DNA from: JAFMJV01 sp034436555
GTDB taxonomy: Bacteria > Chloroflexota > Limnocylindria > Limnocylindrales > CSP1-4
Length of the DNA: 64,000 nucleotides
NCBI GenBank assembly: GCA_034436555.1
Contig: DAOTUU010000035.1
Span: forward strand, 42,087 to 106,086
Direction of reading: 5' to 3'
Shown here one piece after another: positions 25,155-33,667 of the stretch (position 1 is the stretch's first letter; each line of letters begins with the position of its first letter). A model generated the notes under the pieces. It made no database searches. It worked only from the letters and a program-made list of their open reading frames with translations, and was not told where the DNA came from. The translations under genes were made by a program, and so were the position numbers.

Positions 25155-25541
25155 ATGCCCGCCGATGCCAGCGTCGTCCGTCGCCTCTACGAGGCACGCG
25201 AGGCCCGCGACCTGGATGCGACGGCACGGCTCATCGCCCAGGACGTCGTGTGGCACGAACCGTACGAGTACCTGGGCACGCTGCGCGGCCGCGATGCCGT
25301 CATGAGCGCCATCCGCCAGTCGATGGCCGAGACGCATGACACGTTCAGCCTCCGCGTCAGCGACCTGCTCGCCTCGGACGAGCACGTCGTGGCGCTCGTG
25401 GACTTCTCGGCGGAGCGCCACGGAGGCCGCATGAGCGGTCGCGAGATCGGCGTGTTCAAGGTGCGCGACGGCCAGATCGTCGAGGTCTGGTTCTACACCG
25501 CCGAGGACCCCGACGCGGTCTCGGAGTTCATGCGCGGGTAG
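25155..25541 (+). CDS. SnoaL/NTF2-like protein
   Basis: The 128-aa product has the cone-shaped NTF2-like pattern: an N-terminal helix pair (VVRRLYEAREARDLDATARLI), WHEPYEYLGTLRGRDAVMSAI, and strands ending GVFKVRDGQIVEVWFYTAED. Such proteins act as small-molecule isomerases, hydrolases or ligand binders; the substrate here is unknown. AAGGAG precedes the ATG, and the 33-base gap from leuD suggests cotranscription. Confidence 0.8.
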   Translation: MPADASVVRRLYEAREARDLDATARLIAQDVVWHEPYEYLGTLRGRDAVMSAIRQSMAETHDTFSLRVSDLLASDEHVVALVDFSAERHGGRMSGREIGVFKVRDGQIVEVWFYTAEDPDAVSEFMRG

Positions 25542-25826
25542 CCGCTTGACCGGGCGGCCGGGTGCGCATCGCCCATGTACGGATGAACGCCGTACACGAG
25601 GCGATCCATTCGCCCAGGAACTCGATCCACTTCGGACAGAGCCTCTGCCAGTGGTCCTGCCGGGATCGACATCGCCGAGGACCTGCGAAGCCAAGACCGG
25701 CGGCCGTGAATCCAGCGTCGTGCCCACGTCGCATCCGGGCCCAGGCCCCGGGAGCGCGGTGCCGCGTCACCCGTCACGCGCGCTGCGTCCACCTCCTCGG
25801 ACGATCTGGCCCGACGCCGAACGGCG
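25542..25826. other. Intergenic stretch without a recognisable gene
   Basis: All six frames give low-complexity or unfamiliar peptides, and base composition is less GC-biased than in the neighbours. The only structure is a hairpin (GACGCCG at 25813-25819, AA, CGGCGTC at 25822-25828) at the end of the toxin gene, a plausible terminator for that operon. Confidence 0.5.
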
Positions 25827-26123
25827 TCAGCGGCTGCGCAGCCAGCGTTCCAGGTCACCCCGGTCGACGATGCCGAGGATCAGGACGACCCGTTCGGGCT
25901 CGATGATGTCGTACATCACGCGGTGATCGCCCACCCTCAGGCGGTGGAACGAGTCGCTCACTCCCTTGATCGACTTGACCGACTTCCCGGCGATCCGACC
26001 AGGCCGAGCGACTTCGGTGGCGAGGCGGAGCAGGGCACTGCGTACCCGCGCCCGCAGTTCTGGGGCGAGGTCCTCGAAGGCCCGGGCGGCTGCTGGGGAC
26101 AGCCGGACCTCGTACGGGTTCAG
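25827..26123 (-). CDS. RelE/ParE-family toxin, apparent CTG start
   Basis: The 98-aa frame has the RelE fold pattern: YEVRLSPAAARAFEDLAPELRARV at the start (in two segments), a middle IAGKSVKSIKG, then HRLRVGDHRVMYDII and VVLILGIVDRGDLE, the usual RelE C-terminal strands with catalytic Arg/Tyr candidates. No ATG, GTG or TTG lies ahead of the conserved first strand. The only suitable codon is CTG at 26123, overlapping the antitoxin stop as CTGA. The toxin would cleave mRNA at the ribosome. It pairs with the PhdYefM antitoxin upstream. Confidence 0.82.
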   Translation of the reverse strand: MNPYEVRLSPAAARAFEDLAPELRARVRSALLRLATEVARPGRIAGKSVKSIKGVSDSFHRLRVGDHRVMYDIIEPERVVLILGIVDRGDLERWLRSR

Positions 26124-26356
26124 CCGAGGTCGCCGAGGCTGATGCTTCGGCCCTGTGCGTGGGCGACCCGCGACTCGCGGCGCATGCGGACGTACTCATC
26201 CACGTTCGCCAGGACCAGGTCTTCGGCCTCCTCGATCGGCAGCAGCACCGCCGCGGCGCGGCCGCGCTTCGTGATGACGTACGAGGCACCGCCTTCCACA
26301 CGGTCGATGACCGCCGATGCGGTCGCCTTCAACTCCTTGACCCCGATCTCGGCCAT
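26120..26356 (-). CDS. PhdYefM-family antitoxin
   Basis: The 78-aa product matches the Phd/YefM DNA-binding antitoxin: MAEIGVKELKATASAVIDRV, then GASYVITKRGRAAAVLLPIEEAEDL in pieces, and a C-terminal extension that would wrap the toxin. GAAGGAG precedes the ATG. It neutralises the RelE-type toxin encoded immediately downstream and is expected to repress its own promoter at the palindrome 26374-26393. Confidence 0.9.
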   Translation of the reverse strand: MAEIGVKELKATASAVIDRVEGGASYVITKRGRAAAVLLPIEEAEDLVLANVDEYVRMRRESRVAHAQGRSISLGDLG

Positions 26357-26373
26357 CGCCTCGACTCCTTCAG

Positions 26374-26398
26374 GTGACCACCTCGGTGGTCACTCTAG
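26374..26398 (-). promoter_or_regulatory. Toxin-antitoxin operator and promoter
   Basis: GTGACCACC (26374-26382) and GGTGGTCAC (26385-26393) are perfect inverted arms separated by two bases. On the minus strand a -10-like TAGAGT (26398-26393) abuts it, so binding of the antitoxin would cover the start site 18 bases before the antitoxin gene. Confidence 0.65.
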
Positions 26399-26466
26399 CA
26401 GGGACGGAGGCGGTGCACCACCATTCGCCACGGGACGGCGCCACTCCCCGTAGTCTTGTCCTTCCC

Positions 26467-28185
26467 ATGCGACTCTCCAGCCTCTTCTTCACCACCCTCC
26501 GCGACGACCCCTCCGAAGCGGAGATGCCGTCCCATCGACTGCTGCTCCGAGCCGGTTACGTCCGACAGCTCGGCGCGGGCATCTACTCGCTGCTGCCGCT
26601 CGGCTTCCGCGTCAATGCGCGCGTCGAACAGGTCATCCGCGAGGAGCTGGATGCCATCGGCGGCCAGGAGATGGAGATGCCCGTGGTCCACCCGGCGGAG
26701 CTGTGGCGCGAGACCGGCCGCTACGACGCGATCGGTCCAGAGATGGCCCGCTTCAAGGATCGCGGGGACCGGGACATGGTGCTCGCGATGACCCACGAGG
26801 AGGTGGTGGCTGACCTGCTGCGGGACATCGTGCGCAGCTATCGCCAGCTGCCCGTGATCATCTACCACTTCCAGACCAAGTTCCGCGATGAGCCCCGCTC
26901 GCGCGGCGGCCTCATCCGGGTGCGCGAGTTCGTGATGAAGGATTCCTACTCGGCCGACCGGGACGAGGAAGGGTTGGACAGGAGCTACTGGGCGCACCAC
27001 CGCGCCTACACCCGGATCTTCGAGCGGCTGGGCCTGGATGCGATCGCTGTGTCCAGCGACGTGGGCATGATGGGCGGTTCGCTCGCCCACGAGTTCATGT
27101 TCCTGAATCCCGCGGGCGAGGACGTGCTCGTGCTGTGCGAGGCGTGCGGCTACGCCGCGAACCGCCAGGTGGCGCCCACGACCACCGCCGCCCCGGACGC
27201 GGAGGACCTGCGGCCGGTCGAGGAGGTCCACACGCCCGACGCCACCACGATCGACGCCCTCGCGCGGTTCCTGGGCATCCACGCGTCGCGGACCGCCAAG
27301 GCGGCGTTCTTCGTGACCGGCGACGGTCGCTTCGTGACCGCGGTCGTGCGTGGCGACGACGACGTCAACGAGACCAAACTGGTCAACGTCGTGAAGGCCG
27401 TGGGCGGATTGCGGCCGGCCCAGGTGGACGAGATCAAGGCCCGCGGCATGGAGGCGGGCTACGGCTCGCCCATCGGCGCGACCGACACGCTGGTCGTGGT
27501 CGACGCCTTGGCTGCGGCCAGCCCGAACCTGGTCGCGGGTGCCAACCGGCCCGGATACCACCTGCGCGACACGAACGTGGGCCGCGACTACACGCCCGAC
27601 ATCGTCGCAGACATCGCGAACGTCCAGGAGGGCGACGCCTGCCCCACCTGCGGCGGCGCCGTGATCCTGCGCAGCGGCATCGAGATCGGCAACATCTTCA
27701 AGCTGGGCACCAAGTACACGGTCGCACTGGGCGCCGAGTACCTGGGCGAGGACGGCGAGCGTCATCCGATCGTGATGGGCTCCTACGGCATCGGCCTGGG
27801 CCGCAACGTGGCATGCATCGTGGAGGGCCACCACGACGCGAAGGGCATCGCGTGGCCCGCGGAGGTGGCGCCGTACCGGGCGCACCTGGTGGCGATCGGC
27901 GCCAACAAGGAGCCGCGGGTCAAGGAGATCGCGGAGCGACTCCACGACCTCGCGGCCGCGGGCGGCTCCTGGAACGAGATCCTGTTCGACGACCGGGACG
28001 AGTCGCCCGGCGTCAAGCTCACGGACGCGGAGCTGCTGGGCATGCCCTGGATCCTCACGGTCAGCCCGCGCTCGCTGGCCGCCGGCGGCGTGGAGGTCAC
28101 GAACCGCGCCACGGGAGAGCGGCAGACCGTCGCCCTCGAGCGGGTCGAGGCCTTCGTGTCGGGGGACGTCGCCACGCCGGTCTGA
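26467..28185 (+). CDS. proS: Prolyl-tRNA synthetase
   Basis: The 572-aa bacterial-type class II synthetase has motif 1 around RQLGAGIYSLLPLGFRV, motif 2 FRDEPRSRGGLIRVREF near residue 142 and motif 3 GSYGIGLGRNVACIVE near residue 440. An INS editing domain (about residues 240-385, TIDALARFLGIHASRTAKAA) that clears Ala-tRNA(Pro) and an anticodon-binding domain complete it. The ATG at 26467 begins MRLSSLFFTTLRDDP, the usual start; a longer frame from 26374 crosses the toxin-antitoxin promoter and is rejected. Confidence 0.97.
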   Translation: MRLSSLFFTTLRDDPSEAEMPSHRLLLRAGYVRQLGAGIYSLLPLGFRVNARVEQVIREELDAIGGQEMEMPVVHPAELWRETGRYDAIGPEMARFKDRGDRDMVLAMTHEEVVADLLRDIVRSYRQLPVIIYHFQTKFRDEPRSRGGLIRVREFVMKDSYSADRDEEGLDRSYWAHHRAYTRIFERLGLDAIAVSSDVGMMGGSLAHEFMFLNPAGEDVLVLCEACGYAANRQVAPTTTAAPDAEDLRPVEEVHTPDATTIDALARFLGIHASRTAKAAFFVTGDGRFVTAVVRGDDDVNETKLVNVVKAVGGLRPAQVDEIKARGMEAGYGSPIGATDTLVVVDALAAASPNLVAGANRPGYHLRDTNVGRDYTPDIVADIANVQEGDACPTCGGAVILRSGIEIGNIFKLGTKYTVALGAEYLGEDGERHPIVMGSYGIGLGRNVACIVEGHHDAKGIAWPAEVAPYRAHLVAIGANKEPRVKEIAERLHDLAAAGGSWNEILFDDRDESPGVKLTDAELLGMPWILTVSPRSLAAGGVEVTNRATGERQTVALERVEAFVSGDVATPV

Positions 28186-28232
28186 GGCCGCACACGCCCG
28201 ACCGGGTCGCGCGCGATGTATGCTCCTGACAT

Positions 28233-28490
28233 ATGAAGCGCACACAGGTCTATCTCACCGAACAGCAGGATCGGCGACTGGCCGAGATCGCAGCTGAGCG
28301 CGGCACGTCCAGGGCCGGCGCCCTCCGCTGGGCCCTGGACTCGGTGCTGGAGACCGGGGACGTCGAGGCGGAGGCGCGCGCGGTGATCCTGGCCACCGCC
28401 GGCCTGCTCGAGGACTACCCGGACTGGCCGGAGTGGCAGCGGACCGTCCGCGGCCGGACCGCCGCAGCACGCTTGGACGATCTCGGGTGA
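28233..28490 (+). CDS. Ribbon-helix-helix antitoxin (VapB-like)
   Basis: The 85-aa product begins KRTQVYLTEQQDRRLAEIA and GTSRAGALRWALDSVL, the strand-helix-helix of CopG/MetJ-type DNA-binding antitoxins. The C-terminal half (about residues 50-85) is acidic then basic and would mask the toxin. Its stop overlaps the start of the PIN-domain gene (GTGA), the usual antitoxin-toxin order. Confidence 0.88.
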   Translation: MKRTQVYLTEQQDRRLAEIAAERGTSRAGALRWALDSVLETGDVEAEARAVILATAGLLEDYPDWPEWQRTVRGRTAAARLDDLG

Positions 28491-28858
28491 TCGTGTTCGA
28501 CAGCTCGGTCCTGATCGCGCATCTGCGGGGTGATGACCGGGCGACCCAGCTGCTGCTCGACACGCCGACCTCCGCGCGTCTGGCGAGCGTGCTGACCCGC
28601 GTCGAGATCGAAGGTGGCATGCGCTCGGATGAGCGGCGATCCGTCTCGAGCCTCTTCAGCTTCATCCGGCTGCTGCCCGTGACCGATCCGATCGCGCGGC
28701 GGGCGGGCGCGATGCTGCGCGAGCATCGCCGATCGCACCCCGGCGTCGACCTCGTGGACTACGTGATCGCGGCGACCGCGGAGCTCCACGGCGCTCGACT
28801 CGCGACGCTGAACGTCCGGCACTTCCCGACGATCGCCGGGTTGCGGCCGCCCTACTGA
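28487..28858 (+). CDS. PIN-domain toxin (VapC-like)
   Basis: The 123-aa protein has the full PIN acidic set: D5 in IVFDSSVLIAHL, E40 in TRVEIEGG, and D88/D91 in GVDLVDYVIAATA, followed by LATLNVRHFP. VapC toxins are Mg-dependent RNases that cut tRNA or rRNA. The GTG start overlaps the antitoxin stop. A longer frame from 28433 would overlap most of the antitoxin end and lacks homology. Confidence 0.9.
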   Translation: MIVFDSSVLIAHLRGDDRATQLLLDTPTSARLASVLTRVEIEGGMRSDERRSVSSLFSFIRLLPVTDPIARRAGAMLREHRRSHPGVDLVDYVIAATAELHGARLATLNVRHFPTIAGLRPPY

Positions 28859-29045
28859 ACCGTGGTCTCGTCTCGGATGACCTGCGCCGGGTGCGTCGGA
28901 TCATGGCGACACCCCCGGTCGGCGACGCGGCCGCGGCCGCCGACGTGAGCGCGGCCCGCATGCGACCGGCACCGACGTCACCCCGGGCGCATGCCTACAC
29001 TGGCCACACGCCCGCCGCGCACGCGGCTTCACCGACGAGGATCCC

Positions 29046-30755
29046 ATGTCCCAGCTGCCCTACGACCGCCCCACCGACCCTGCCAAGCGGCACTCCGCCG
29101 TGCTCACCGAGGGCCCCGACCGGGCCGGCGCCCGGGGCATGCTCAAGGCCATCGGCTTCACCGACGAGGATCTCGCCAAGCCCATCATCGGCGTGGCCAC
29201 CCAGTGGATCGAGACCATGCCCTGCAACTACAACCAGCGGGAGCTGGCGGAGCAGGTGAAGGCGGGCATCCGCGCCGCGGGCGGCACGCCCATGGAGTTC
29301 AACACGATCTCCGTGTCGGACGGCGTGACGATGGGCACGGAGGGCATGAAGGCGTCGCTGGTGAGCCGGGAGGTCATCGCGGACTCCATCGAGACCGTCA
29401 CGCGGGGACACAGCTTCGACGGACTCGTGTGCATCGTGGGATGCGACAAGACCGGACCCGGCGCGGCGATGGCGCTGATGCGCATGGACCGTCCCGCGGT
29501 CGTGCTCTACAACGGCACGATCCTGCCCGGCCGCCACAACGGCCAGGACATGGACATCGTCAACATCTATGAGGCGATCGGCGCCTATCGCGCGGGCAAG
29601 ATCAGCCTGGATGAGCTGTACGAGATCGAGTCGGCGTCCTGCCCCGGCCCCGGCGCCTGTGGTGGCCAGTACACCGCGAACACGATGAGCATGGTCCTGG
29701 AGTTCCTGGGCCTCTCCCCTGCCGGCCTCAACGGCATCCCGGCCACCGATCCCGCCAAGGGACCAGCCGCGTATCGCTGCGGCGAGCTGGTCATGGACCT
29801 GGTGCGCCGAGACGTCCGGCCCCGACACATCGTGACCGAGACGGCCCTGCGCAACGCGATCGCGTCGGTCGCCGCGACCGGTGGATCCACCAACGCCGTG
29901 CTGCACCTGCTCGCGATCGCGCACGAGGCGGACCTGCCGCTCTCGATCGACGACTTCGACCGGATCTCCGAGGCGACCCCGGTCATCGCGGACATGCGCC
30001 CGGGCGGCCGCTACCGCGCCGCGGATCTCCAGAATGCGGGCGGCATCGAACTGGTGATGCGCGAGCTGGTCGCGGGCGGCAAGGTGGATGGGTCGGCCAC
30101 CACGGTCGACGGCAGGACGCTCGCGGACATCGGTGTGTCGGCGGCCGAGACACCCGGCCAGCAGGTGGTCAGGCCCGTCGCCGCACCGTTCAAGTCATCG
30201 GGTGGCCTGGCGATCCTCAAGGGCAGCCTCGCGCCTGATGGCTGCGTCATCAAGCTCGCCGGCCACGAGCGGCGGGCGCACACCGGACCGGCGCGCGTCT
30301 TTGACTCCGAGACGAGCTGTTTCGAGGCGGTCAAGAACGGCGACATCAAGCCAGGCGACGTCGTCGTCATCCGCTGCGAGGGACCCGTCGGAGGCCCGGG
30401 CATGCAGGAGATGCTGGCGGTCACCGGGGCGATCGTGGGCGAGGGCCTCGGTGAGACCGTGGCGCTGCTCACGGACGGCCGCTTCTCCGGCGGCACGCGC
30501 GGCCTGATGATCGGCCATGTGGCGCCGGAGGCGGCGCTGGGCGGCCCCATCGCGTTCGTCCAGGAGGGCGACACGATCACCATCGACGTGGACCGGCGAG
30601 AGCTGAACCTCGAAGTTGACGCGGCCGAGCTGGAGCGGCGCAGAGCCGGCTGGACGGCGCCCGCGCCACGCTACACGAAGGGCGTCTTCGCCAAGTACGC
30701 GGCGCTCGTCACGTCCGCCTCCAAGGGCGCGGTGACCACGCCGGGTGCCCGCTGA
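29046..30755 (+). CDS. ilvD: Dihydroxy-acid dehydratase
   Basis: The 569-aa Fe-S enzyme makes the 2-oxoacids of valine and isoleucine. The three cluster-type cysteines are in ETMPCNYNQRE, IVGCDKTGPG and GPGACGGQYTANT; downstream hallmarks are ATGGSTNAVLHLLAIAHEA near residue 280 and LLTDGRFSGGTRG near residue 475. Length is standard. It is separate from the ilvBNC operon. A TACACT at 28996-29001 ahead of the gene is a possible -10. The 187-bp gap before it holds no gene. Confidence 0.97.
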   Translation: MSQLPYDRPTDPAKRHSAVLTEGPDRAGARGMLKAIGFTDEDLAKPIIGVATQWIETMPCNYNQRELAEQVKAGIRAAGGTPMEFNTISVSDGVTMGTEGMKASLVSREVIADSIETVTRGHSFDGLVCIVGCDKTGPGAAMALMRMDRPAVVLYNGTILPGRHNGQDMDIVNIYEAIGAYRAGKISLDELYEIESASCPGPGACGGQYTANTMSMVLEFLGLSPAGLNGIPATDPAKGPAAYRCGELVMDLVRRDVRPRHIVTETALRNAIASVAATGGSTNAVLHLLAIAHEADLPLSIDDFDRISEATPVIADMRPGGRYRAADLQNAGGIELVMRELVAGGKVDGSATTVDGRTLADIGVSAAETPGQQVVRPVAAPFKSSGGLAILKGSLAPDGCVIKLAGHERRAHTGPARVFDSETSCFEAVKNGDIKPGDVVVIRCEGPVGGPGMQEMLAVTGAIVGEGLGETVALLTDGRFSGGTRGLMIGHVAPEAALGGPIAFVQEGDTITIDVDRRELNLEVDAAELERRRAGWTAPAPRYTKGVFAKYAALVTSASKGAVTTPGAR

Positions 30756-30793
30756 ACGACCCGCGGGCATCGTCCTTCATCCGCGGATCGCGA

Positions 30794-31972
30794 TCAGGAC
30801 TCGCGGTGGAACCGGATGCGATTGGGGCCCTCCCAGTCGGTCCAGTCGTCCCACGCCTCCACGATCCGCGGGGCCGCCGCAGAGCCGCGATACGCCCCCA
30901 TCCGCTCGCCCTTCGTGCCGACCTTCCTGCGAGAGAAGGTGGCGCCGCCGTCGGCGCTGCGGAACCGCCACTGCTCGGTGTAGACATCCACGTCCCCGTA
31001 CGCCTTGCCCGCCAGCAGCAGGACCCTGGCGCCCACGATGTCCAGCGAGTTCGGATAGCCGACGAAGCAGCAGGTGGCGTCGCCATCGATACGCTTCACC
31101 CGTCCGCTGAACGATGATCCGCCGTTCGTGCTGCGGCGCGTGTACAGGTCGTTGTCGCGGGTGTAGGCGACCACCACGCGCTGCCCGGCGATGGCGACCT
31201 TGACCGAGTAGTCCGGATCCAGGTCGATGGCCTGCCGCGCTGACGCGCTGAGCGAGACGCCCGCGCCAGGCGCCACGGAGAACCGCTGGAGGACCGTCTT
31301 CCCGCTGCGGCCCCACGCCGCCACGACCCGCCCGTTCGTCGCATCGACGGCAGGCTCCACGGCGCGCATCCCCGTCCCCAGATCCAGCCGCACCTCCTCG
31401 GCACCGCTGGAGGGCAGGGCAGGCTCGATGCTCGGGGTCGGATCGAACACGGAGAGCCGCGCGTGCCACGGCGCCCCCGCGAGCTTCTCCAGCCACACCA
31501 CCGCGAGGAAGCGATTCCCGACGCACGCGATGGCCGGATCGCGCGCGGTGACGGACGCGTACGGATCGGTCAGGAGGTGACCACTCGTGATGGTGCCGTC
31601 CAGGCTGCGCCCGTCGACCACGATGTCCCAGCGGTCGGCCGGCTCGCCCGGCACATGCAGCTCGCTGGCGACCCACAGCGTGCCTGCGCAGATGGCCGCG
31701 GACGCGGAGCGATTCGGTCGACCATCCAGGCGCACCCGCGGCGCGAACGTGGCGCCACCGTCCTGCGAGATGCGTACCATGATCGCCGGGCCGCCGGCGG
31801 GCTCCTCCTGCCACACAACGCCCACGCCGCTCCCCCTCGCGGCGACGTCCTGCAACAGCACGCTGTCCGCCTTCCGCAGAACCTGCGTGGGCCCGAAGTC
31901 CGCCGACACGGGCGCGGCGATCGCCACGCAGGCCAGCGAGGCGATGAGAACGGCTGCGACTCGCGGCCTCAT
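30794..31972 (-). CDS. Secreted Asp-box (sialidase-like beta-propeller) protein, copy 1
   Basis: The 392-aa product has a signal peptide (VAAVLIASLACVAIAAPVSA) and at least three Asp-box motifs S-x-[DN]-G-G-x-[ST]-F (SQDGGATF, STNGGSSF, SADGGATF), which mark turns of sialidase/BNR-type propellers. The catalytic Arg triad of true sialidases is not obvious, so a binding or structural role is possible. The C-terminal GAYRGSAAAPRIVEAWDDW is matched by the paralog at 35088-36254. The ATG at 31972 is chosen for the signal peptide; a frame to 32035 adds nothing recognisable. Confidence 0.75.
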   Translation of the reverse strand: MRPRVAAVLIASLACVAIAAPVSADFGPTQVLRKADSVLLQDVAARGSGVGVVWQEEPAGGPAIMVRISQDGGATFAPRVRLDGRPNRSASAAICAGTLWVASELHVPGEPADRWDIVVDGRSLDGTITSGHLLTDPYASVTARDPAIACVGNRFLAVVWLEKLAGAPWHARLSVFDPTPSIEPALPSSGAEEVRLDLGTGMRAVEPAVDATNGRVVAAWGRSGKTVLQRFSVAPGAGVSLSASARQAIDLDPDYSVKVAIAGQRVVVAYTRDNDLYTRRSTNGGSSFSGRVKRIDGDATCCFVGYPNSLDIVGARVLLLAGKAYGDVDVYTEQWRFRSADGGATFSRRKVGTKGERMGAYRGSAAAPRIVEAWDDWTDWEGPNRIRFHRES

Positions 31973-32088
31973 TGGGTGCGACCTCCGAACGACCTCCGAC
32001 CGGCCAAGCGTGCACCACCGTGCCGTGGCGGTCAAGGCATCACCGGTGCGCCAGGCATCACCGGCACGCCGCAGGACACCCGGAGGGG

Positions 32089-32595
32089 TCAGCCAGCCGC
32101 CTTGATGAGCCTGCCGCGCCGGGTCATGGCGTGGGACGCCAGTGCCGCCACGCCCATCGCCACGAGCGCGCGCTCCGCCATGGGCAGCGGCCGGACCACC
32201 GCGAGGAACTGGTCGGCGCGGCCGCGATCCACGCCCGCGAGGAGCGTGGCGCCCGCCGGGGTCAGGGCGAGGGCGCGCTGGCGCCTGTCGGCCGACTCCG
32301 TCGTCCGCTCCACGAGACCCCGCTCCGCGAGCTCCGACACGATGCGCGACGTGGCGGACGGCGACCGCCCGATGAGCTCCGCGAGCCCGGTGACCGAGAG
32401 CGTCTCCGTGCCACTCACCGCGTACAGCGCGGCGAGCTGCGTGAAGCCCAGGTCCAGCTGGCCCAGCTCCGCCGCGAACCCGATGACCAGCTCGCGCCAG
32501 AGGGCCCGCCCCACCGCGATCCGGTCGGACAGCAGGCGCGGGTTCTGGAGCTCGTCCCGGGCGGCCTGGACGACGGGGCTCAGCAGTTCATCCAT
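32089..32595 (-). CDS. MarR-family regulator (FabT-like position)
   Basis: The 168-aa winged-helix protein has LDLGFTQLAALYAVSG, then SVTGLAELIGRSPSATSRIVSEL (recognition helix) and the wing SADRRQRALALTPAG. The start at 32595 (MDELLSPVV) is chosen because homology begins there. Its start codon is covered by a perfect 9-bp-arm palindrome, so autoregulation is likely. It is divergent from fabD-fabF; a MarR protein next to fab genes is the arrangement of FabT in Gram-positive bacteria, which represses fatty-acid synthesis. That role is inferred from position. Confidence 0.88.
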   Translation of the reverse strand: MDELLSPVVQAARDELQNPRLLSDRIAVGRALWRELVIGFAAELGQLDLGFTQLAALYAVSGTETLSVTGLAELIGRSPSATSRIVSELAERGLVERTTESADRRQRALALTPAGATLLAGVDRGRADQFLAVVRPLPMAERALVAMGVAALASHAMTRRGRLIKAAG

Positions 32596-32615
32596 GCGTG
32601 CATGATTGCACGCAT
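32594..32615. promoter_or_regulatory. MarR-type palindromic operator between marR and fabD
   Basis: ATGCGTGCA (32594-32602) and TGCACGCAT (32607-32615) are perfect inverted arms around TGAT, a 22-bp site of the size bound by MarR dimers. It overlaps the regulator's own start and lies 66 bp before fabD, where a weak -10 (TAGGGT, 32643-32648) can be seen. Confidence 0.72.
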
Positions 32616-32681
32616 TCAGGGCACGGGTCCGTCGCCGGCTGGTAGGGTTCTCGCGACACGGGTGCGCAGGAGGGACATGGC

Positions 32682-33626
32682 TTGACGGTCGCGGCGATCT
32701 TTCCCGGCCAGGGCTCGCAATCGGTGGGCATGGGCAGGCCGCTCGCGGAGGCGTCACCGGAGGCCCGGGCGATCTGGGAGCAGGCGGATGCCGCGCTCGG
32801 CGATCGGATCTCGACGCTCGCCTGGGAGGGCCCGGCGGAGCAGCTGGACCTGACCGAGAACGCGCAGCCCGCCATCCTCGCCGCGTCCATCGCGATCATG
32901 AGCGCCCTGGGCGCGGGATGGAGGACCGCCGGCATCACCGCACCCGTCCCCGCCTTCTACGCCGGCCACTCCATGGGCCAGTACAGCGCCCTCGTCGCGT
33001 CCGGTGCGGTCGACCTGGCGGATGCGCTCCGGCTGGTCCGGCGCCGCGGGCAGCTGATGCAGGCGGCACCGGACGGTGCCATGGCCGCGATCATCGGCCT
33101 GGACGACGCCCGTCTGGCGGACCTGGAGGCCGCAGGCGCGACCCACGGCACGTTCACCATCGCGAACCGCAACTCCCCCGGCCAGGTCGTCGTGAGCGGC
33201 GAGAGAGCGGCCGTCGAGGCGGCCGCGGCGGCAGCCAGGGGCCTGGGCGCCAAGCGCGCGATCGTGCTGCCGGTGAGCGTCGCGGCACACTCGCCGCTGA
33301 TGGCGGAGGCGGCGGCAGGGATGCGCGCAGCGATCGACGCGGTCACGTTCCGCGATCCCCGCTCGCCGCTCCTCGCCAACGCCGATGCCCGCCCCCTCGT
33401 CACCGCCGACGCGTGTCGTGGCGAGCTCGTGGAACACCTAACCCGCGGCGTGGACTGGGTCCGAGCCGTGGAGGCCATGCGGGCGGCAGGGGTGGGCACC
33501 TTCCTGGAGGTGGGCCCCGGCAAGGTCCTCACGGGCCTGATCAAGCGCATCGCCCCCGACGCCACCGCCATCGCCCTCGACGAGCCGGCCGCTCCCGGCG
33601 CGATCCGCCTCCCGTTCACCGACTGA
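32682..33626 (+). CDS. fabD: Malonyl-CoA:ACP transacylase
   Basis: The 314-aa enzyme loads malonyl groups onto acyl carrier protein. The GQGSQ oxyanion loop is in IFPGQGSQSVGMG, the catalytic Ser in YAGHSMGQYSALV near residue 95, the Arg in LRLVRRRGQLMQ, and the second catalytic His in VSVAAHSPLM near residue 205. The TTG start at 32682 follows GGAGG by about six bases. fabF follows after 41 bases. No ACP gene lies between them. Confidence 0.96.
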   Translation: MTVAAIFPGQGSQSVGMGRPLAEASPEARAIWEQADAALGDRISTLAWEGPAEQLDLTENAQPAILAASIAIMSALGAGWRTAGITAPVPAFYAGHSMGQYSALVASGAVDLADALRLVRRRGQLMQAAPDGAMAAIIGLDDARLADLEAAGATHGTFTIANRNSPGQVVVSGERAAVEAAAAAARGLGAKRAIVLPVSVAAHSPLMAEAAAGMRAAIDAVTFRDPRSPLLANADARPLVTADACRGELVEHLTRGVDWVRAVEAMRAAGVGTFLEVGPGKVLTGLIKRIAPDATAIALDEPAAPGAIRLPFTD

Positions 33627-33667
33627 CCGCCCGGTCCCGGGCACACATCCGAGGAGATCCCCCGCCC

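Noticed and set aside
22914..25727. 937-codon open frame on the minus strand across leuCD
   Set aside because: It is antisense to clearly homologous leuC and leuD; its peptide is Arg/Gly/Val/His-rich with no motif. Stop codons are scarce in such GC-rich DNA.
25493..25926. Short frames on both strands in the gap after the SnoaL-like gene
   Set aside because: No motif, no ribosome-binding site, and composition differs from genes around them.
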